In this document: in pieces, positions 43,432-53,744 of the stretch
Position numbering within the stretch: the stretch's first letter is position 1
How the letters are laid out: every line of letters begins with the position of its first letter
NCBI GenBank assembly: GCA_963742955.1
Contig: CAVUOA010000008.1
Span: 1,488,001 to 1,552,000 of the forward strand
DNA: 64,000 bases
From: CAVUOA01 sp963742955
GTDB lineage: Bacteria; Bacteroidota; Ignavibacteria; Tepidaquicellales; OLB5
Direction of reading: 5' to 3'
Translations under genes and position numbers: made by a program
Notes under the pieces: model-generated
Seen by the model: the letters and a program-made list of their open reading frames with translations, nothing else
Database searches by the model: none
Told to the model about the DNA's origin: nothing

Positions 43432-43830
43432 CTATTTTCTCTTTAATTCTTTCCTGTCCTGGATGCCGTGTTCTTTCTGGTATTTACGGATTTTATCCAT
43501 AACATAATAATCGCTTGCCTCGCGGTAAGTTTTCTCAGGCGTGGTTGCAAATATATCCTGGTCTTCGTATTCACCTGCAAGCACACACGAGCTTTTTACA
43601 ACCCAAAGGTTTGCAGTAACTCTTCTTCTCCCGTACTGTTCTTTGGCAAATACAAGCGCGGTTTCGGCGTTCGGAGCGTGCACAACACCAGCGTGAACAT
43701 GCTGTTCGCCGCGTTTCTTCTGGTGGAATACTTCGTAAGTTTCCCAGTGTTCGTGTCCTTTAAGAGTTTCTTTCTTTTCCTCAATTGAGGGAAGCTCGAT
43801 TCTGTTTATTCTCGGGTCAAATGATTTCAT
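43432..43830 (-). CDS. paaB: Phenylacetyl-CoA epoxidase subunit PaaB
   Basis: 132 residues, slightly longer than the usual 95 because of an N-terminal extension and a Lys-rich tail. The core WETYEVFHQKKRGEQHVHAGVVHA (about residues 29-52) is the PaaB signature, and the NLWVVKSS segment follows. PaaB bridges the PaaAC heterodimers. It is the second gene of the block, 4 bases after the corrected end of paaA. Confidence 0.94.
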   Translation of the reverse strand: MKSFDPRINRIELPSIEEKKETLKGHEHWETYEVFHQKKRGEQHVHAGVVHAPNAETALVFAKEQYGRRRVTANLWVVKSSCVLAGEYEDQDIFATTPEKTYREASDYYVMDKIRKYQKEHGIQDRKELKRK

Positions 43831-43834
43831 AGTC

Positions 43835-44825
43835 TTACGCCAGCGGCACCGAATATTCCAAATTCTCTTTTAACAATGCTCTGCGCACCCATGCGCCGTG
43901 TTCTTCAGCCCAGCGGCGGACTGCAAGACGTTCTTTGTTGCAGGGACCCTCACCGTTTATAACGCGCTTAAACTCATCCCAATCAGGCTCGGTGTATTCC
44001 CATTGTCCTGTTTCTTCATTCTTCTTTAAGTTTCGGGTCGGGAACGGTTAATCCTAAATCCCATATTTTCGGCACATACTCATCCAAAAATTTCTGCCTC
44101 ATGTCATCGTTGCTTGCCATTTTAACTTTCCATTTCATAAGTGTTTCTGTATGAACCGAAATCTTATCAGATGGACCGAAGAAATGCATAATCGGCGGCC
44201 ACCAGCGGTTCAGCGCGTCCTGAACCAGTTCTCTTTGTTTAGGAGTACCTGTTGCAAGGTAAACAACTGCATCATGCCCGTACTTGAGGTGGAATGATTC
44301 TTCGGTGCAGATTCTATCAAGCGCGCGGCAGTAAGGACCGTATGAACCATGCGAGTTTGCAACCTGGTTTATTATTGCTCCGGCATCAATGAGCCATGCT
44401 ATAATTGCAGTATCTGCCCATGTCTTAGCAGGATAGTTAAACACGTTTGAATATTTTGATTTGCCGTTTATCAAATCGTTAACCATATCTTCACGGGTTT
44501 TACCGAGTGTTTCTGCAGCGCTGTAGAGAAGCTGCGCGTGCCCTACTTCGTCCTGTACTTTCGCCATTAGCGCCAGCTTGCGGCGGAATCCCGGGGCGCG
44601 GGTAATCCATGTTCCTTCCGGCAGCGCGCCGATGATTTCCGAATGAGCATGCTGTTCAATCATGCGGATTAACTGCCGTCGGTATTCCTTCGGCATCCAG
44701 TCCATCGGCTCAATTTTTTCACCCCGCTCGATTCTGGCTTCGAACTCCGCGAGCTTTACGGGGTCTTCACCCTCAAGAATGTTTTTGGGGCTTGCGGATT
44801 TTTCTATGTATGCATTTCCGTACAT
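43835..44825 (-). CDS. paaA: Phenylacetyl-CoA epoxidase catalytic subunit PaaA (frameshifted)
   Basis: The main frame codes 269 residues and stops early at about 44016; shifting one base near 44018-44034 restores a further 60 residues typical of the PaaA C-terminus (WEYTEPDWDEFKRVINGEGPCN, ending SVPLA at 43835). The di-iron ligands fit EQHAHSE, QDEVGHA and CTEESFHLKYGHD. PaaA binds the di-iron centre that epoxidises phenylacetyl-CoA. The break is probably a sequencing error, since the downstream reading frame is perfectly conserved. paaE, encoding the reductase, is not in the window. Confidence 0.93.
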
Positions 44826-44857
44826 AAAATTATAGGACTCACAATAAATTTATAGTT

Positions 44858-45451
44858 TTATAAAACAGATTTCTTTTTCAGTCCGGTTAAAATAAAATTG
44901 CAAAGGTTCTCGGCAATTTCCTCAGGCTTCATAGTTCCGCCGGGTTTGTACCATTCGGTTATCCAGTTCAATGTCGAAAGTATTGTAAGCACTGCAAATT
45001 TTTTATCGACAGTATCAAATATATTTTCGTCTTCACCGTTCTTCAGTATTTTCCTGAATTCGCCTTCATATCGGTTGCGGAGCATTTTAAATTCCTCGAG
45101 CTTGGGACCGTTTAAGTGGCGCCACTCATGCAGGAAAACGCTTGATGTGTTCAGGTCATTGCAGAGAATTCTCACATGTGATACAACAGCCATGCGGAGG
45201 CGTTCTTCGGCATTAAAATAAATATCGTTCACATCATCGATTGCTTTGATAAATTCATCAGCCTTGCGGAAGCAGATTTCTTCCAGTATTTCATCCTTTG
45301 ATTTGATATGGCTGTAGAGGCTTGCGGCTTCTATATCAAGCTCACCGGCAATATCACGCATGGAGGTGCCGATAAACCCTTTTTCTCTGAAAAGGCGGCT
45401 TGAAACCTCAATTATTTGCTCTTTCCGGCTGATATTTGCAGAAACGTCCAT
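44858..45451 (-). CDS. TetR-family transcriptional regulator (PaaR-like)
   Basis: 197 residues. The N-terminal helix-turn-helix is SSRLFREKGFIGTSMRDIAGELDIEAASLYSHIKSK (residues 16-51). It is followed by a helical ligand-binding domain. Its position, 32 bases upstream of paaA on the same strand, suggests that it controls the paa genes and senses phenylacetyl-CoA, as PaaR does. The ligand is inferred from context only. A GTTAGGCAA...TTGTTAGG-like sequence near 45497 may contain an operator. Confidence 0.88.
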   Translation of the reverse strand: MDVSANISRKEQIIEVSSRLFREKGFIGTSMRDIAGELDIEAASLYSHIKSKDEILEEICFRKADEFIKAIDDVNDIYFNAEERLRMAVVSHVRILCNDLNTSSVFLHEWRHLNGPKLEEFKMLRNRYEGEFRKILKNGEDENIFDTVDKKFAVLTILSTLNWITEWYKPGGTMKPEEIAENLCNFILTGLKKKSVL

Positions 45452-45635
45452 TTATATAGTAAACAAATAGAAATATAGAAAAGGTTCAACTTACCTAACG
45501 TTTGTTAGGCAATTTAAGAAGAAAAGGTGAGAAAAGCAAAGAGGGGGGAATAATTACTTTTTAATTTGTGAATCTGCGGCTGAGATTGGATTCCCGCCTT
45601 CGCGCCGGACTGCTGCAGGCAGGGGAATGACAACC
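45452..45635. repeat. Intergenic palindromic repeats
   Basis: ACCTAACGTTTGTTAGGC near 45495-45512 is a short imperfect palindrome, a possible TetR operator. From about 45580 there is a GATTCCCGCC...CTGCTGCAGGCAGGGGAATGACAA element of the GTCATTCC/CCTGCCTG families. No gene is supported. Confidence 0.5.
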
Positions 45636-47046
45636 TTACCGCAGCTCCACAAATTCCACAGGATTTGTCTTTGCCAGCGCAAATTTTCTTTCTTTCCATT
45701 TACCGCGCTTGAACCATAATGCCATAATGGTACCTTTTAAGATTGTGGTTGTAAAGATTGCAATCCACACTCCGTTCATTCCGTAAATCGGCGCAAATAT
45801 TGCGCAAAGCGGAATACGGAGTCCCGTAATCGGCAGGCTTATCATTAACGGGGGAACGGAATTCCCAGCTCCCGCAAATGCACCGGTAAAAACCGATTCA
45901 GACGCCGCAAAGAAAATGCTGAATGCCGCTATCATGTTATAAACTTTTGCCGTTTCAATTACAGCAATATCATTGGTAAATATTCCCGCAACCCATGACG
46001 CGCCGAAAAATAAGCAGCGCTCCGTAAAATACCATCGGAAGCCACGAGAAATATAATACACGCCAGGCAGCTTTTTCTGCCCTTGCAGGATTTGAAGCGC
46101 CTATGCTTTGTCCTACAATAATTGTTGCGGTAATCGAAAATCCTTCTCCCATCTGGTAGGGTATAGCTTCCGAACGGTGGCCGATACCGAGCGCGGCAAG
46201 TCCCACAGTTCCGAAATCACTTACAAACCGCGAGATGATAATATATATCATAACAAAATATAATCCTTCGGCGGAAAGGGGTATGCCTATTTTCACTGTC
46301 TCCTTAATTACTTTCCAGTTGAACCTCAGGTCTTTAAAGAAACTGAAGAACTTACTTCTGATTTTCACAATCAAGCTTCTGCGCTTGAGCAGGTAAAAGC
46401 CGATTAAAAATGTAGTGCCGTAAGCAATTATGCTTGATGTGGAAGCACCTGACATACCGAGCTTGAGATGACCGTTTATACCGAATATCAATAATGGGCA
46501 AAGTGTGAGCTTCATGATTACCGCAACTACAAGAAGGCGGAATGGCGTCTGTGTATCACCGTTCCCGCGGAAAATAGAATTGCTTGTTTCAAAAAGAAGC
46601 ATTGCCGGAAAACCAATCAGCAGCGGGAAGAGATACATATTAGCCAGTACCGATTTTTCTGCATCTAAATTAGTTAAGCCGTATAAAAGCGGAAGAAGGG
46701 GAATAATTACTCCGGCAATCAATAAACCGTAAAATAAAGAGGTGATAATATTTGTTGTTGCAATATGCCTGGTAGTATCAGGCTGCTTTGCGCCAACAGA
46801 TTGTGCAACAAGCGAATTTGTCCCGATTGGCAGAAGCTCACCCAGCGCAAAAACCCCCCACGAAAGAAAGCTGCCCACCGTAATTGCAGCAAGAAATTCC
46901 GGACCCAGCTTGCCAATCCAGTATGAATCGATAATCGGCACGGATGAACGCACCAGTGTCTGCAGAACTGCAGGCCAGGCAAGGGTGATGATTTCTTTAT
47001 TAAGTGATTTTTCTCCGGCAGGCAATCGGTTATCTCCGTACTTCAA
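45636..47046 (-). CDS. MATE-family efflux transporter (frameshifted)
   Basis: About 470 residues after removing one base from a T/A5 run at 46006-46010; the frames then join at FYGALLIFGASWVAGIF. It has twelve membrane helices in two bundles, and MATE features such as the LAWPAVLQTLVRSSVPIIDSYWIGKLG start and ATIIVGQSIGASNP in the second half. MATE proteins export drugs or metabolites against sodium or protons. The C-terminus overlaps repeat-derived sequence. The N-terminus overlaps tadA by 17 bases, so the two genes are coupled. Confidence 0.9.
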
Positions 47047-47479
47047 AGAAGCTTTTCAGGATTCCCGCACATTCGGCGTCGAGTATTCCGCCCCCGACAC
47101 TTGGCTGATGGTTTAATGATTTGTTATTGGTTACGTTAAGCACACTTCCGCAGGCGCCTGATTTATTATCAAACGCGCCGAAATAGAGGCTTTCAATTTT
47201 TGCAAGCACAATAGCTCCCGCGCACATCGAGCAGGGCTCAAGCGTTACATACATCGAGCATCCCAGCAGCGCTTTTGATGATAAATACGATGCTGCCGAA
47301 GTAATTGCAATTATTTCAGCGTGTGCGGTTGGGTCCCGGAGAGTTTCTACCTGGTTATAGCCTTTGGCGATAACTCTTTTTTCAAATACAATAACTGCGC
47401 CTACAGGAAGCTCGCCCGCATCGTAAGCTTTTTCGGCTTCTCTTAAAGCCTGCTGCATGTATATTTCGTGTGTTGTCAT
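47030..47479 (-). CDS. tadA: tRNA adenosine deaminase TadA
   Basis: 149 residues. It converts adenosine 34 to inosine in tRNA-Arg(ACG). The zinc site is complete: HAEIIAI (His and catalytic Glu near residues 53-55) and PCSMCAGAI (two Cys near 82-86). The length and motifs match bacterial TadA rather than guanine deaminase, though the family is close. Confidence 0.93.
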   Translation of the reverse strand: MTTHEIYMQQALREAEKAYDAGELPVGAVIVFEKRVIAKGYNQVETLRDPTAHAEIIAITSAASYLSSKALLGCSMYVTLEPCSMCAGAIVLAKIESLYFGAFDNKSGACGSVLNVTNNKSLNHQPSVGGGILDAECAGILKSFFEVRR

Positions 47480-47487
47480 TTATAACC

Positions 47488-47518
47488 GTTGATTACACTG
47501 ATTACGCTGATTTCACTG
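47488..47518. repeat. Inverted end of the GxxExxY unit (left)
   Basis: A stretch built from units like CTGATTACGCTGATTTCACTGA. Its near reverse complement lies at 47964-47998. The two flank the GxxExxY gene, and the left copy supplies the last codons and stop of that gene. Confidence 0.55.
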
Positions 47519-47912
47519 AATGATGATGAGTTTCACTATTAATGAATCTCTTAAATTCCAGACTTTTACTTCCAAAGTTAATAAGTAATCCAACTTCATA
47601 AGTAAATGCTTCTAAATAATTTATAGTTTGTGCCCAATCATCGTTTTCCAGTTTCTTAATTGCTTTGGTTTCAACTATTATTTTCTTATCGACTACAAAA
47701 TCTGCCCGTCTCATGCCTACTTTAATATTATCGTAGTAAATTGGAATTTCTATTTCTCTTGAGTATGGGAGGCTTATTTTTTCAAATTCTATAGCAAGAC
47801 ACCTTTGATATATTTCTTCTCTGTAACCATTTCCCAGTTGTTTATGAACTCTCATTGCGCAGCCAATGATTTTTTCAGTAATATCCGAATACAGATATTT
47901 TTGATTAATCAT
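47502..47912 (-). CDS. GxxExxY-family protein (PD-(D/E)XK nuclease-like)
   Basis: 136 residues. The name-giving motif G-x-x-E-x-x-Y is GNGYREEIY (about residues 27-35), and the catalytic-type ADFVVDKKIIVETKA (about 69-84) gives the D-x-E-x-K arrangement of the PD-(D/E)XK fold. Its cellular role is unknown; these genes occur sporadically and often among repeats. Both sides carry inverted copies of an iterated CTGATT-like unit, and the C-terminal residues are encoded by one of them. This suggests a mobile unit. Confidence 0.85.
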   Translation of the reverse strand: MINQKYLYSDITEKIIGCAMRVHKQLGNGYREEIYQRCLAIEFEKISLPYSREIEIPIYYDNIKVGMRRADFVVDKKIIVETKAIKKLENDDWAQTINYLEAFTYEVGLLINFGSKSLEFKRFINSETHHHSVKSA

Positions 47913-47963
47913 TTCTTAGCCCCTTATTTACCAAATTTTCTTTTTAAAAATTAAAAATATTAT

Positions 47964-47998
47964 GTCAGCGTAATCAGTGAAATCAGAGTAATCAGTGG
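47964..47998. repeat. Inverted end of the GxxExxY unit (right)
   Basis: Reverse complement partner of 47488-47518 (TCAGCGTAATCAGTGAAATCA core). It overlaps the final codons of mutS. Confidence 0.55.
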
Positions 47999-50647
47999 TT
48001 AAGGTTCCACTTCTTCAGTTCCACCAGTTTATTCAGCGCTTCAAGCGGTGTCATCTTATCTACATCGATTTTATTTATAATATCCCTAAGCTCCTCGTCT
48101 TTATACTCAAACAGGTTTATCTGGAATTCATCTTTCCTTCTTGCGCGTTCTTCGCGTTTTTCGAAGTTGCGGAGGATTTCCTTCGCGCGGCGGATAACAT
48201 TATCCGGCAAGCCTGCCATCTGCGCTACGTGTATCCCGAAGCTGTGGTCAGCCGTACCCTCATTTATCTTATGCAGGAAAATTACTTTATCACCGATTTC
48301 TTTTACTTCAACTCTTAAATTTTTTATTCTTGTGTAAAGGCTTGCAAGCGAATTCAGCTCGTGGTAATGAGTTGCAAAAAGTGTTTTGGCTTTTGCAGCG
48401 GGATTCTCATGAACATACTCCGTTATTGCCCACGCAATTGAAATCCCATCATACGTGCTTGTGCCCCTTCCGACCTCATCGAGCAGTACAAGACTCTTAG
48501 GTGTTAGGTTGTTCATTATGTTGGCGGATTCCTGCATCTCAACCAAAAACGTGCTTTCGCCCCTGGCGATATTATCCATAGCCCCGACACGTGTGAAAAT
48601 CCTGTCGCAAATGCCTATATTTGCTTTGTTTGCGGGGATAAAACTGCCGATTTGCGCAAGTAGAACAATGAGTCCTACCTGGCGCAGATAAGACGATTTT
48701 CCGCTCATGTTGGGTCCGGTAATAATAAGTACCTGGTCACTTTCGGGGTCAAGTATTGTATCGTTAGGAATATATTTTTCACCTGCGGGCAATAGCTGTT
48801 CAATTACAGGATGGCGACCTTCATAGATTTCAATTCTGTCGGAATCATTCACCTCAGGCTTTACGTATTTATTCGCTTCGGCTGTTTCGGCGAAGCTTAG
48901 CATAACATCCAGCACGCCAATCATTGCGGCGTTAAGTTGAATGTCATTTGAGTATTCGACAATTTTGCTTCTTATTTCCGTAAACAGCTTTGCTTCAAGT
49001 ATGCTGATTTTCTCGCCGGCGCTTAGGATTTTTTCTTCATACTCTTTCAGTTCCTGTGTGATATATCTTTCGGCGTTTACGAGTGTTTGTTTCCTGATGT
49101 AGCCTTCGACGCCTTCGATTCTGTCAAGATTAGCTTTTGAAATTTCTATATAATACCCGAATACTTTATTAAAGCTGACCTTAAGCGAATTTATTTTTGT
49201 CCGTTCGCGTTCTTTGCGCTGGTAGTTTTCAAGCCACGCTTCACCGGAATTTAGCACATATCTTATTTCATCAAGCTCAGTGTTGTATCCCTGTTTTATT
49301 ATGCCTTTGTTCTCTGAGTGGAGCGAAAGGTCTTCGTTAATTGAGTTATCAATCAATTCGCATAAATCATTCAGCTCTTTGAGATTTGAATTAACTCCCT
49401 GAAGCGTTTTTACATGTAGTATCCTTAAGTTCATTCTTAACCTGCGAAATTGTTTTAAGCGAGTATTTAAGGTTAATCAAATCTCTTGCAACGGCACGTG
49501 CCGTAGCAATTTTAGAAATCAGCCGTTCCAGGTCACCTATATTTTTAAACAGGTTGAGAAGATTATCCCTAAGCTTTTTATTCTCATAAAATTCATTTAC
49601 GCACTCAAGGCGTTTATTGATTTGGTCAAGCTTCTTCAGCGGTCGTGTTATCCAGTTCTTCAGCAGGCGCGCGCCCATTGCTGTTTCGGTCTTATCAAGA
49701 ATGGATACAAGCGTGCCCAAACGGCTGCCTTCGGATATGGAGGATATTATTTCAAGGTTGCGCTTGGTTGAGTTATCAAGTATTACATAATCGCCCGTAT
49801 CGTAATATGAAATTTTGTTTATGTGCGCAAGATTTCCTTTTTGTGTTTCCTGTATGTAGTTAAGTATCGCTCCCGCAGCAACAATGCCGAGCTTAAGCTC
49901 ATCGATTCCGAATCCCTTTAGTGATTTTGTTTTAAACTGCGAAAGCAAAAGCTCAGTGCAGTAATCAAGATTGAATATCCACTCATCGAGCTTAGTAACG
50001 GTTACATGTTTTTCTTTGGGAGCTTTGGGATTATAATCTATATCAAGAATATCCGCAAACTGCGCTTTCTGTGTTTTTGAAATAATAACTTCCGAAGGAT
50101 TAATTAAATCAAGCTGCGCCTGCAATTGCTTAAACGGAAATTCACACGCCGAAAACTCACCCGTCGATATATCGCAGAACGCAAATCCCGCGTGTTCATC
50201 CCTGACATAAACCGATGCGATGTAGTTATTTGATTTATGGTCAAGCAGCTTATCCGAAAAAGTTATGCCTGGTGTAACTACTTCAATCACATCGCGTTTA
50301 ACAATGCCTCTTGCCATGCGGGGGTCTTCAAGCTGCTCGCAGACTGCGACTTTATAGCCGGCTTTAACGAGTTTGGGCAGGTAGTTATCCAGCGCGTGGT
50401 GCGGGAATCCCGCCAGCGGCACATCAGATGCGGCGCCGTTTGCGCGTTTGGTCAATGTAATGCCAAGGACTTTCGAGGCGGTGATTGCATCCTGCTCAAA
50501 AGTCTCGAAGAAATCACCCATACGGAACAGCAGTATGGTATCGGGATATTTCGCCTTGATTTGCGTGTACTGGCGCATCAAGGGGGTCTGTGATTCAGGC
50601 AAAGTTCTTAAAGTTATCTTAAAGTTCATAAGGTTCTTAAAGTTCAT
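47992..50647 (-). CDS. mutS: DNA mismatch repair protein MutS (frameshifted)
   Basis: About 884 residues in all. The N-terminal part has the mismatch-binding FRMGDFFETFEQDA motif with its stacking Phe. The C-terminal part has the ATPase Walker A in ITGPNMSGKSSYLRQ and DEVGRGTSTYDG. One extra base in a five-base homopolymer at 49407-49411 separates two overlapping frames; removing it joins DTTCKTLQGVNSN without loss. The first residues come from an 18-bp tandem repeat (50616-50669), with ATG codons in two copies (50647 and 50629). MutS recognises mismatches and recruits MutL. If the shift were real the cell would be a mutator. Confidence 0.93.
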
Positions 50648-50669
50648 AAGGTTCTTAAAGTTTATAAGG
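50616..50669. repeat. 18-bp tandem repeat at the mutS start
   Basis: Three copies of TTCTTAAAGTTCATAAGG (first with one change at its start, third with one at position 12). Two contain the start codons available for mutS, so copy-number change would alter the N-terminus by six residues each. Confidence 0.75.
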
Positions 50670-50808
50670 ACATATAGTTCCGCACATAAAGAACTTGAAA
50701 ATACTCTAATAAGGGGGGAGTTTCAATTGAAAAAAGGGGGAAATAAGCATTTGTTGCAGAATTTTACTCCATTTAATTAGTCCAAATTATTCATTAATAT
50801 AGTAATCT

Positions 50809-51445
50809 ATGTTTATAACATTCGAAGGCATCGATTATTCGGGGAAATCAACCCAGGCAAGGCTATTGCATGAGTATTTCCGCAAAATAAAGGTAAAATC
50901 AATTCTTGTCCGTGAGCCCGGCGGCACGAAGATTTCCGAGAAAATCCGAGAAATCCTCTTAAACCGCGAACATCTTGAAATGCTGCCGTTAACTGAGTTT
51001 TTCCTGTTTTCAGCCTCCCGCGCCCAGCTTGTTAATGAGGTAATTAAACCGAATTTAAAACGCGGTATTACTGTTATATGTGACAGGTACTATGATTCAT
51101 CCAGCGCGTACCAGGGTTTCGGCGGGGGAGTGGATGTAAAGAAAATATTTGATGTGAATGATTTTGCAACAGCAGCTGCTTAAACCTGACTTAACATTTT
51201 TAATCGATATTTCGCCGAAGAAAGCGTTTGAACGGGCAGTAGAAAAACATACACTCGATAGAATCGAAACAAAAAAGCTCTCGTTTTATAACCGCGTGAG
51301 GAACGGGTTTCTGGAAGTTGCAAAGAAGAATAAAAAAAGATTTGTTGTGATAGACGGAACAAAGCAGGTTGGAGAAATACATGGCACAATTATTAAAGCA
51401 TTTACCGGAAAATTGTCATTCCTGCGAAAGCAGGAATCCGATTAA
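50809..51445 (+). CDS. tmk: Thymidylate kinase (frameshifted)
   Basis: About 211 residues when the frames are joined near 51165-51180. It phosphorylates dTMP to dTDP. The P-loop GIDYSGKST (residues 6-14), the VREPGGTKISEKIR segment and the DRYYDSSSAYQG motif (near 94) are intact, and LKPDLTFLIDI follows the shift. The C-terminal residues LSFLRKQESD are read from the adjacent GTCATTCC palindrome, so the gene has captured a repeat end as its tail. Confidence 0.92.
51413..51439. repeat. 27-bp inverted repeat, left copy
   Basis: Starts TTGTCATTCCTGCGAAAGCA. Its 27 bases are exactly the reverse complement of 51915-51941. A second divergent copy in direct orientation starts at 51457 (with a CCTGCCTG palindrome) and shares the CGATTAACGAA tail. 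Together they flank the GIY-YIG gene. Confidence 0.85.
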
Positions 51446-51456
51446 CGAAGGATTTT

Positions 51457-51513
51457 TGTCATTCTCCTGCCTGCAGCAGGCAGGCGCACAGGCGGGAATA
51501 CGATTAACGAATG
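51457..51513. repeat. Second copy of GTCATTC repeat with CCTGCCTG core
   Basis: It begins TTGTCATTC, contains CCTGCCTGCAGCAGGCAGG, and ends CGATTAACGAA like the copy before it. It shows that the GTCATTCC and CCTGCCTG families are related or nested. Confidence 0.65.
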
Positions 51514-51523
51514 TATTTACTTT

Positions 51524-51883
51524 ATGAATACCTACTATGTTTACATAATGGCATCAAAAAAGAACGGTGTTTTGTATATCGGAGTGACTAACAATCTATT
51601 AAGACGTGTTTACGAACATAAACACAATTTATTAGATGGTTTTACAAAAATCTTTAATGTTCATAAGCTGGTTCATTTTGAACAAACTGAAGATATATAT
51701 GCGGCAATTCAAAGAGAGAAACGGATGAAGACATGGAAACGCGAATGGAAAATAAAGTTGATTGAAGAATCAAATCCCGAGTGGAATGATTTGTATTATG
51801 AATACGGTGGGAAAGAAATAGATGAGCTCATGTCTGACCCGGCTGCATTGCTGACATCTATGCCGTATTTAATGAAAAAGTAA
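51524..51883 (+). CDS. GIY-YIG-type small endonuclease family protein
   Basis: 119 residues. The GIY-YIG motif appears as YVYIMASKKNGVLYIGVTNNL (YVY and YIG at about residues 5-7 and 18-20), followed by the arginine RRVYEHK near 27-33 and a Glu further on, which fits the nuclease fold. It belongs to the stand-alone group (UPF0213-like) of uncertain role. Both sides carry perfect 27-bp inverted repeats, so the gene and its palindromes could be one small transposable unit, or the nuclease could act on the repeats. Confidence 0.88.
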   Translation: MNTYYVYIMASKKNGVLYIGVTNNLLRRVYEHKHNLLDGFTKIFNVHKLVHFEQTEDIYAAIQREKRMKTWKREWKIKLIEESNPEWNDLYYEYGGKEIDELMSDPAALLTSMPYLMKK

Positions 51884-51914
51884 AGATTTTGTGTGTAGAA
51901 ATTAACGGTAACCC

Positions 51915-51941
51915 GGATTCCTGCTTTCGCAGGAATGACAA
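51915..51941. repeat. 27-bp inverted repeat, right copy
   Basis: The exact reverse complement of 51413-51439, located 32 bases after the GIY-YIG stop. Confidence 0.85.
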
Positions 51942-52069
51942 AGTGTTCGTGGTAGGTATGACAAACACTCTGTGCCTCCTGACTGCTGAAAAATATATAT
52001 GGTGAGTGCCTTCATGTTGAAAAAAGCATGTAATGGAAATAAACAAAAAAATTTAAATCATAAATTCTG

Positions 52070-53744
52070 ATGAAAAAAATTAATTTTAAAAAACTCTCAT
52101 TTATAAAACTGTTACCTGTAGTTCTTCTGTTCTTTGTCTTTACAGGAGCTAAGCCCGGCGGAGGGGATGATGACATCTACACCGAAATCAACAAGAACAT
52201 GGATGTCTTCGGTAAGGTATATAAAGAAATTGCATTGAACTATGTTGATGAAATCGACCCCGATAAGTTCATGAAAGCGGGAATCGAGGGCATGCTAAAC
52301 ACGCTTGACCCTTATACAAATTTCCTCGATGAATCACGCCGTGATGAAATGGATTTAATCACAACCGGCAAATACGGCGGTATCGGCGTTACAATCGGTA
52401 TAAAAGACAGTGCTGTAATTGTGACTGATGTACTGGAAGGCTACTCCGCGCAAAAAGAAGGAATCCGCAAAGGCGATAAGTTTATAGAAATAGACGGCAC
52501 TCCTATTGACGGAAAAAATCCTTCGGATATACGCACTCTTGCCAAAGGAACACCGGGAACTAAAGTTAATATAAAAGTTGAGCGTAACGGAAAAGAAATT
52601 GATTTCACTTTGACACGCGAAGAAATAAATCTGAAAAACGTTACCTACAAAGGAATTATAGACGATGGTATCGGATACATTAAGCTTGAGCGGTTTAACA
52701 GGTATGCCATTAATGAAGTTGTTGACGCTTTAACGGAGTTTAAAAGCAAAGGCAATGTAAAAGGTATCGTGCTTGATTTCCGCAATAATCCCGGCGGTTT
52801 GCTTGAAGCTGCTGTTGGCATACTGGATAAGTTTGTTGATAAAGGTGATTTGCTTTTAACAACTAAAGGCAGAAAGAGCGATTCGGAGAAAAAATATTTT
52901 GCGGAGGAAGTCCCTATAATGGGCAAAGACGTACCGCTTGTTGTGCTTGTCAACGGTAACACAGCATCAGCCAGTGAAATAGTATCAGGCGCAATACAGG
53001 ACCTTGACAGGGGAGTAATACTCGGCACGAAGTCATTTGGTAAAGGGCTTGTGCAGATTTTCACACCGCTGAGCTACGGCAACCAGCTTAAGATTACAAC
53101 ACAGAAATATTTTACCCCCAGCGGAAGATGGATTCAGGCGAAGAATTATTTCAAAGAAAATAAATACGGGGTGTTTAAAACCGACCCGTATTCAAGCTCA
53201 ACTTCATTCAAAACACTTGACGGCAGGCCGGTTTATGCTGAAGGCGGCATTACACCTGATACAATTGTTGCCGGCATTGACGATAACGAACTGCTTGACG
53301 GACTGACTCAGCGAAGATATGTATTTTAAATTTGCAGAGAAATATGTCAGCGAACATCCCGAGGGAAGTAATTTTGCAATGACAGATGAAATCGCCGGCG
53401 AGTTCTACAGTTTCCTGAACCAGGAACAATTTGATTATTCCTCAAAGGCGCAGGATGAGCTTAACAAGCTGAAGAAAGTTATTGCCGATAAGCAGTATTC
53501 CGAACAATCACAGAAAATAGCCGATGAGCTTGATGCCGAATTGAAATCGGAGCGCTACAGAGATTTTGATAAATCAAAACCCGTGATAGAGATGCAGCTT
53601 ACAAAAGAGATATTGAGAAAATACAACCGCCCTGAAAAAGAAGTTACCGAATCCGGATTAAAAGATGATGTGCAGCTTCAGGCGGCTTTGAGCATAATAA
53701 AAGACAAAGATTTATATAACAGATTTCTTAAACCAAACAATTGA
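52070..53744 (+). CDS. ctpA: Carboxy-terminal processing protease CtpA, S41 family (frameshifted)
   Basis: About 558 residues when one base is removed near 53315-53320, where the frames overlap at LTQRRMYFKFAEKYV. A signal or anchor helix lies at residues 10-28. A PDZ domain is at about 90-175 (GYSAQKEGIRKGDKFIEIDG), and the S41 peptidase core has the catalytic Ser in NTASASEIVSG and the Lys in TKSFGKGLVQ. It trims the C-termini of periplasmic proteins. The extra C-terminal helical part (after the shift) is family-typical for Bacteroidota-like CTPs. It overlaps the TSUP start. Confidence 0.92.
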
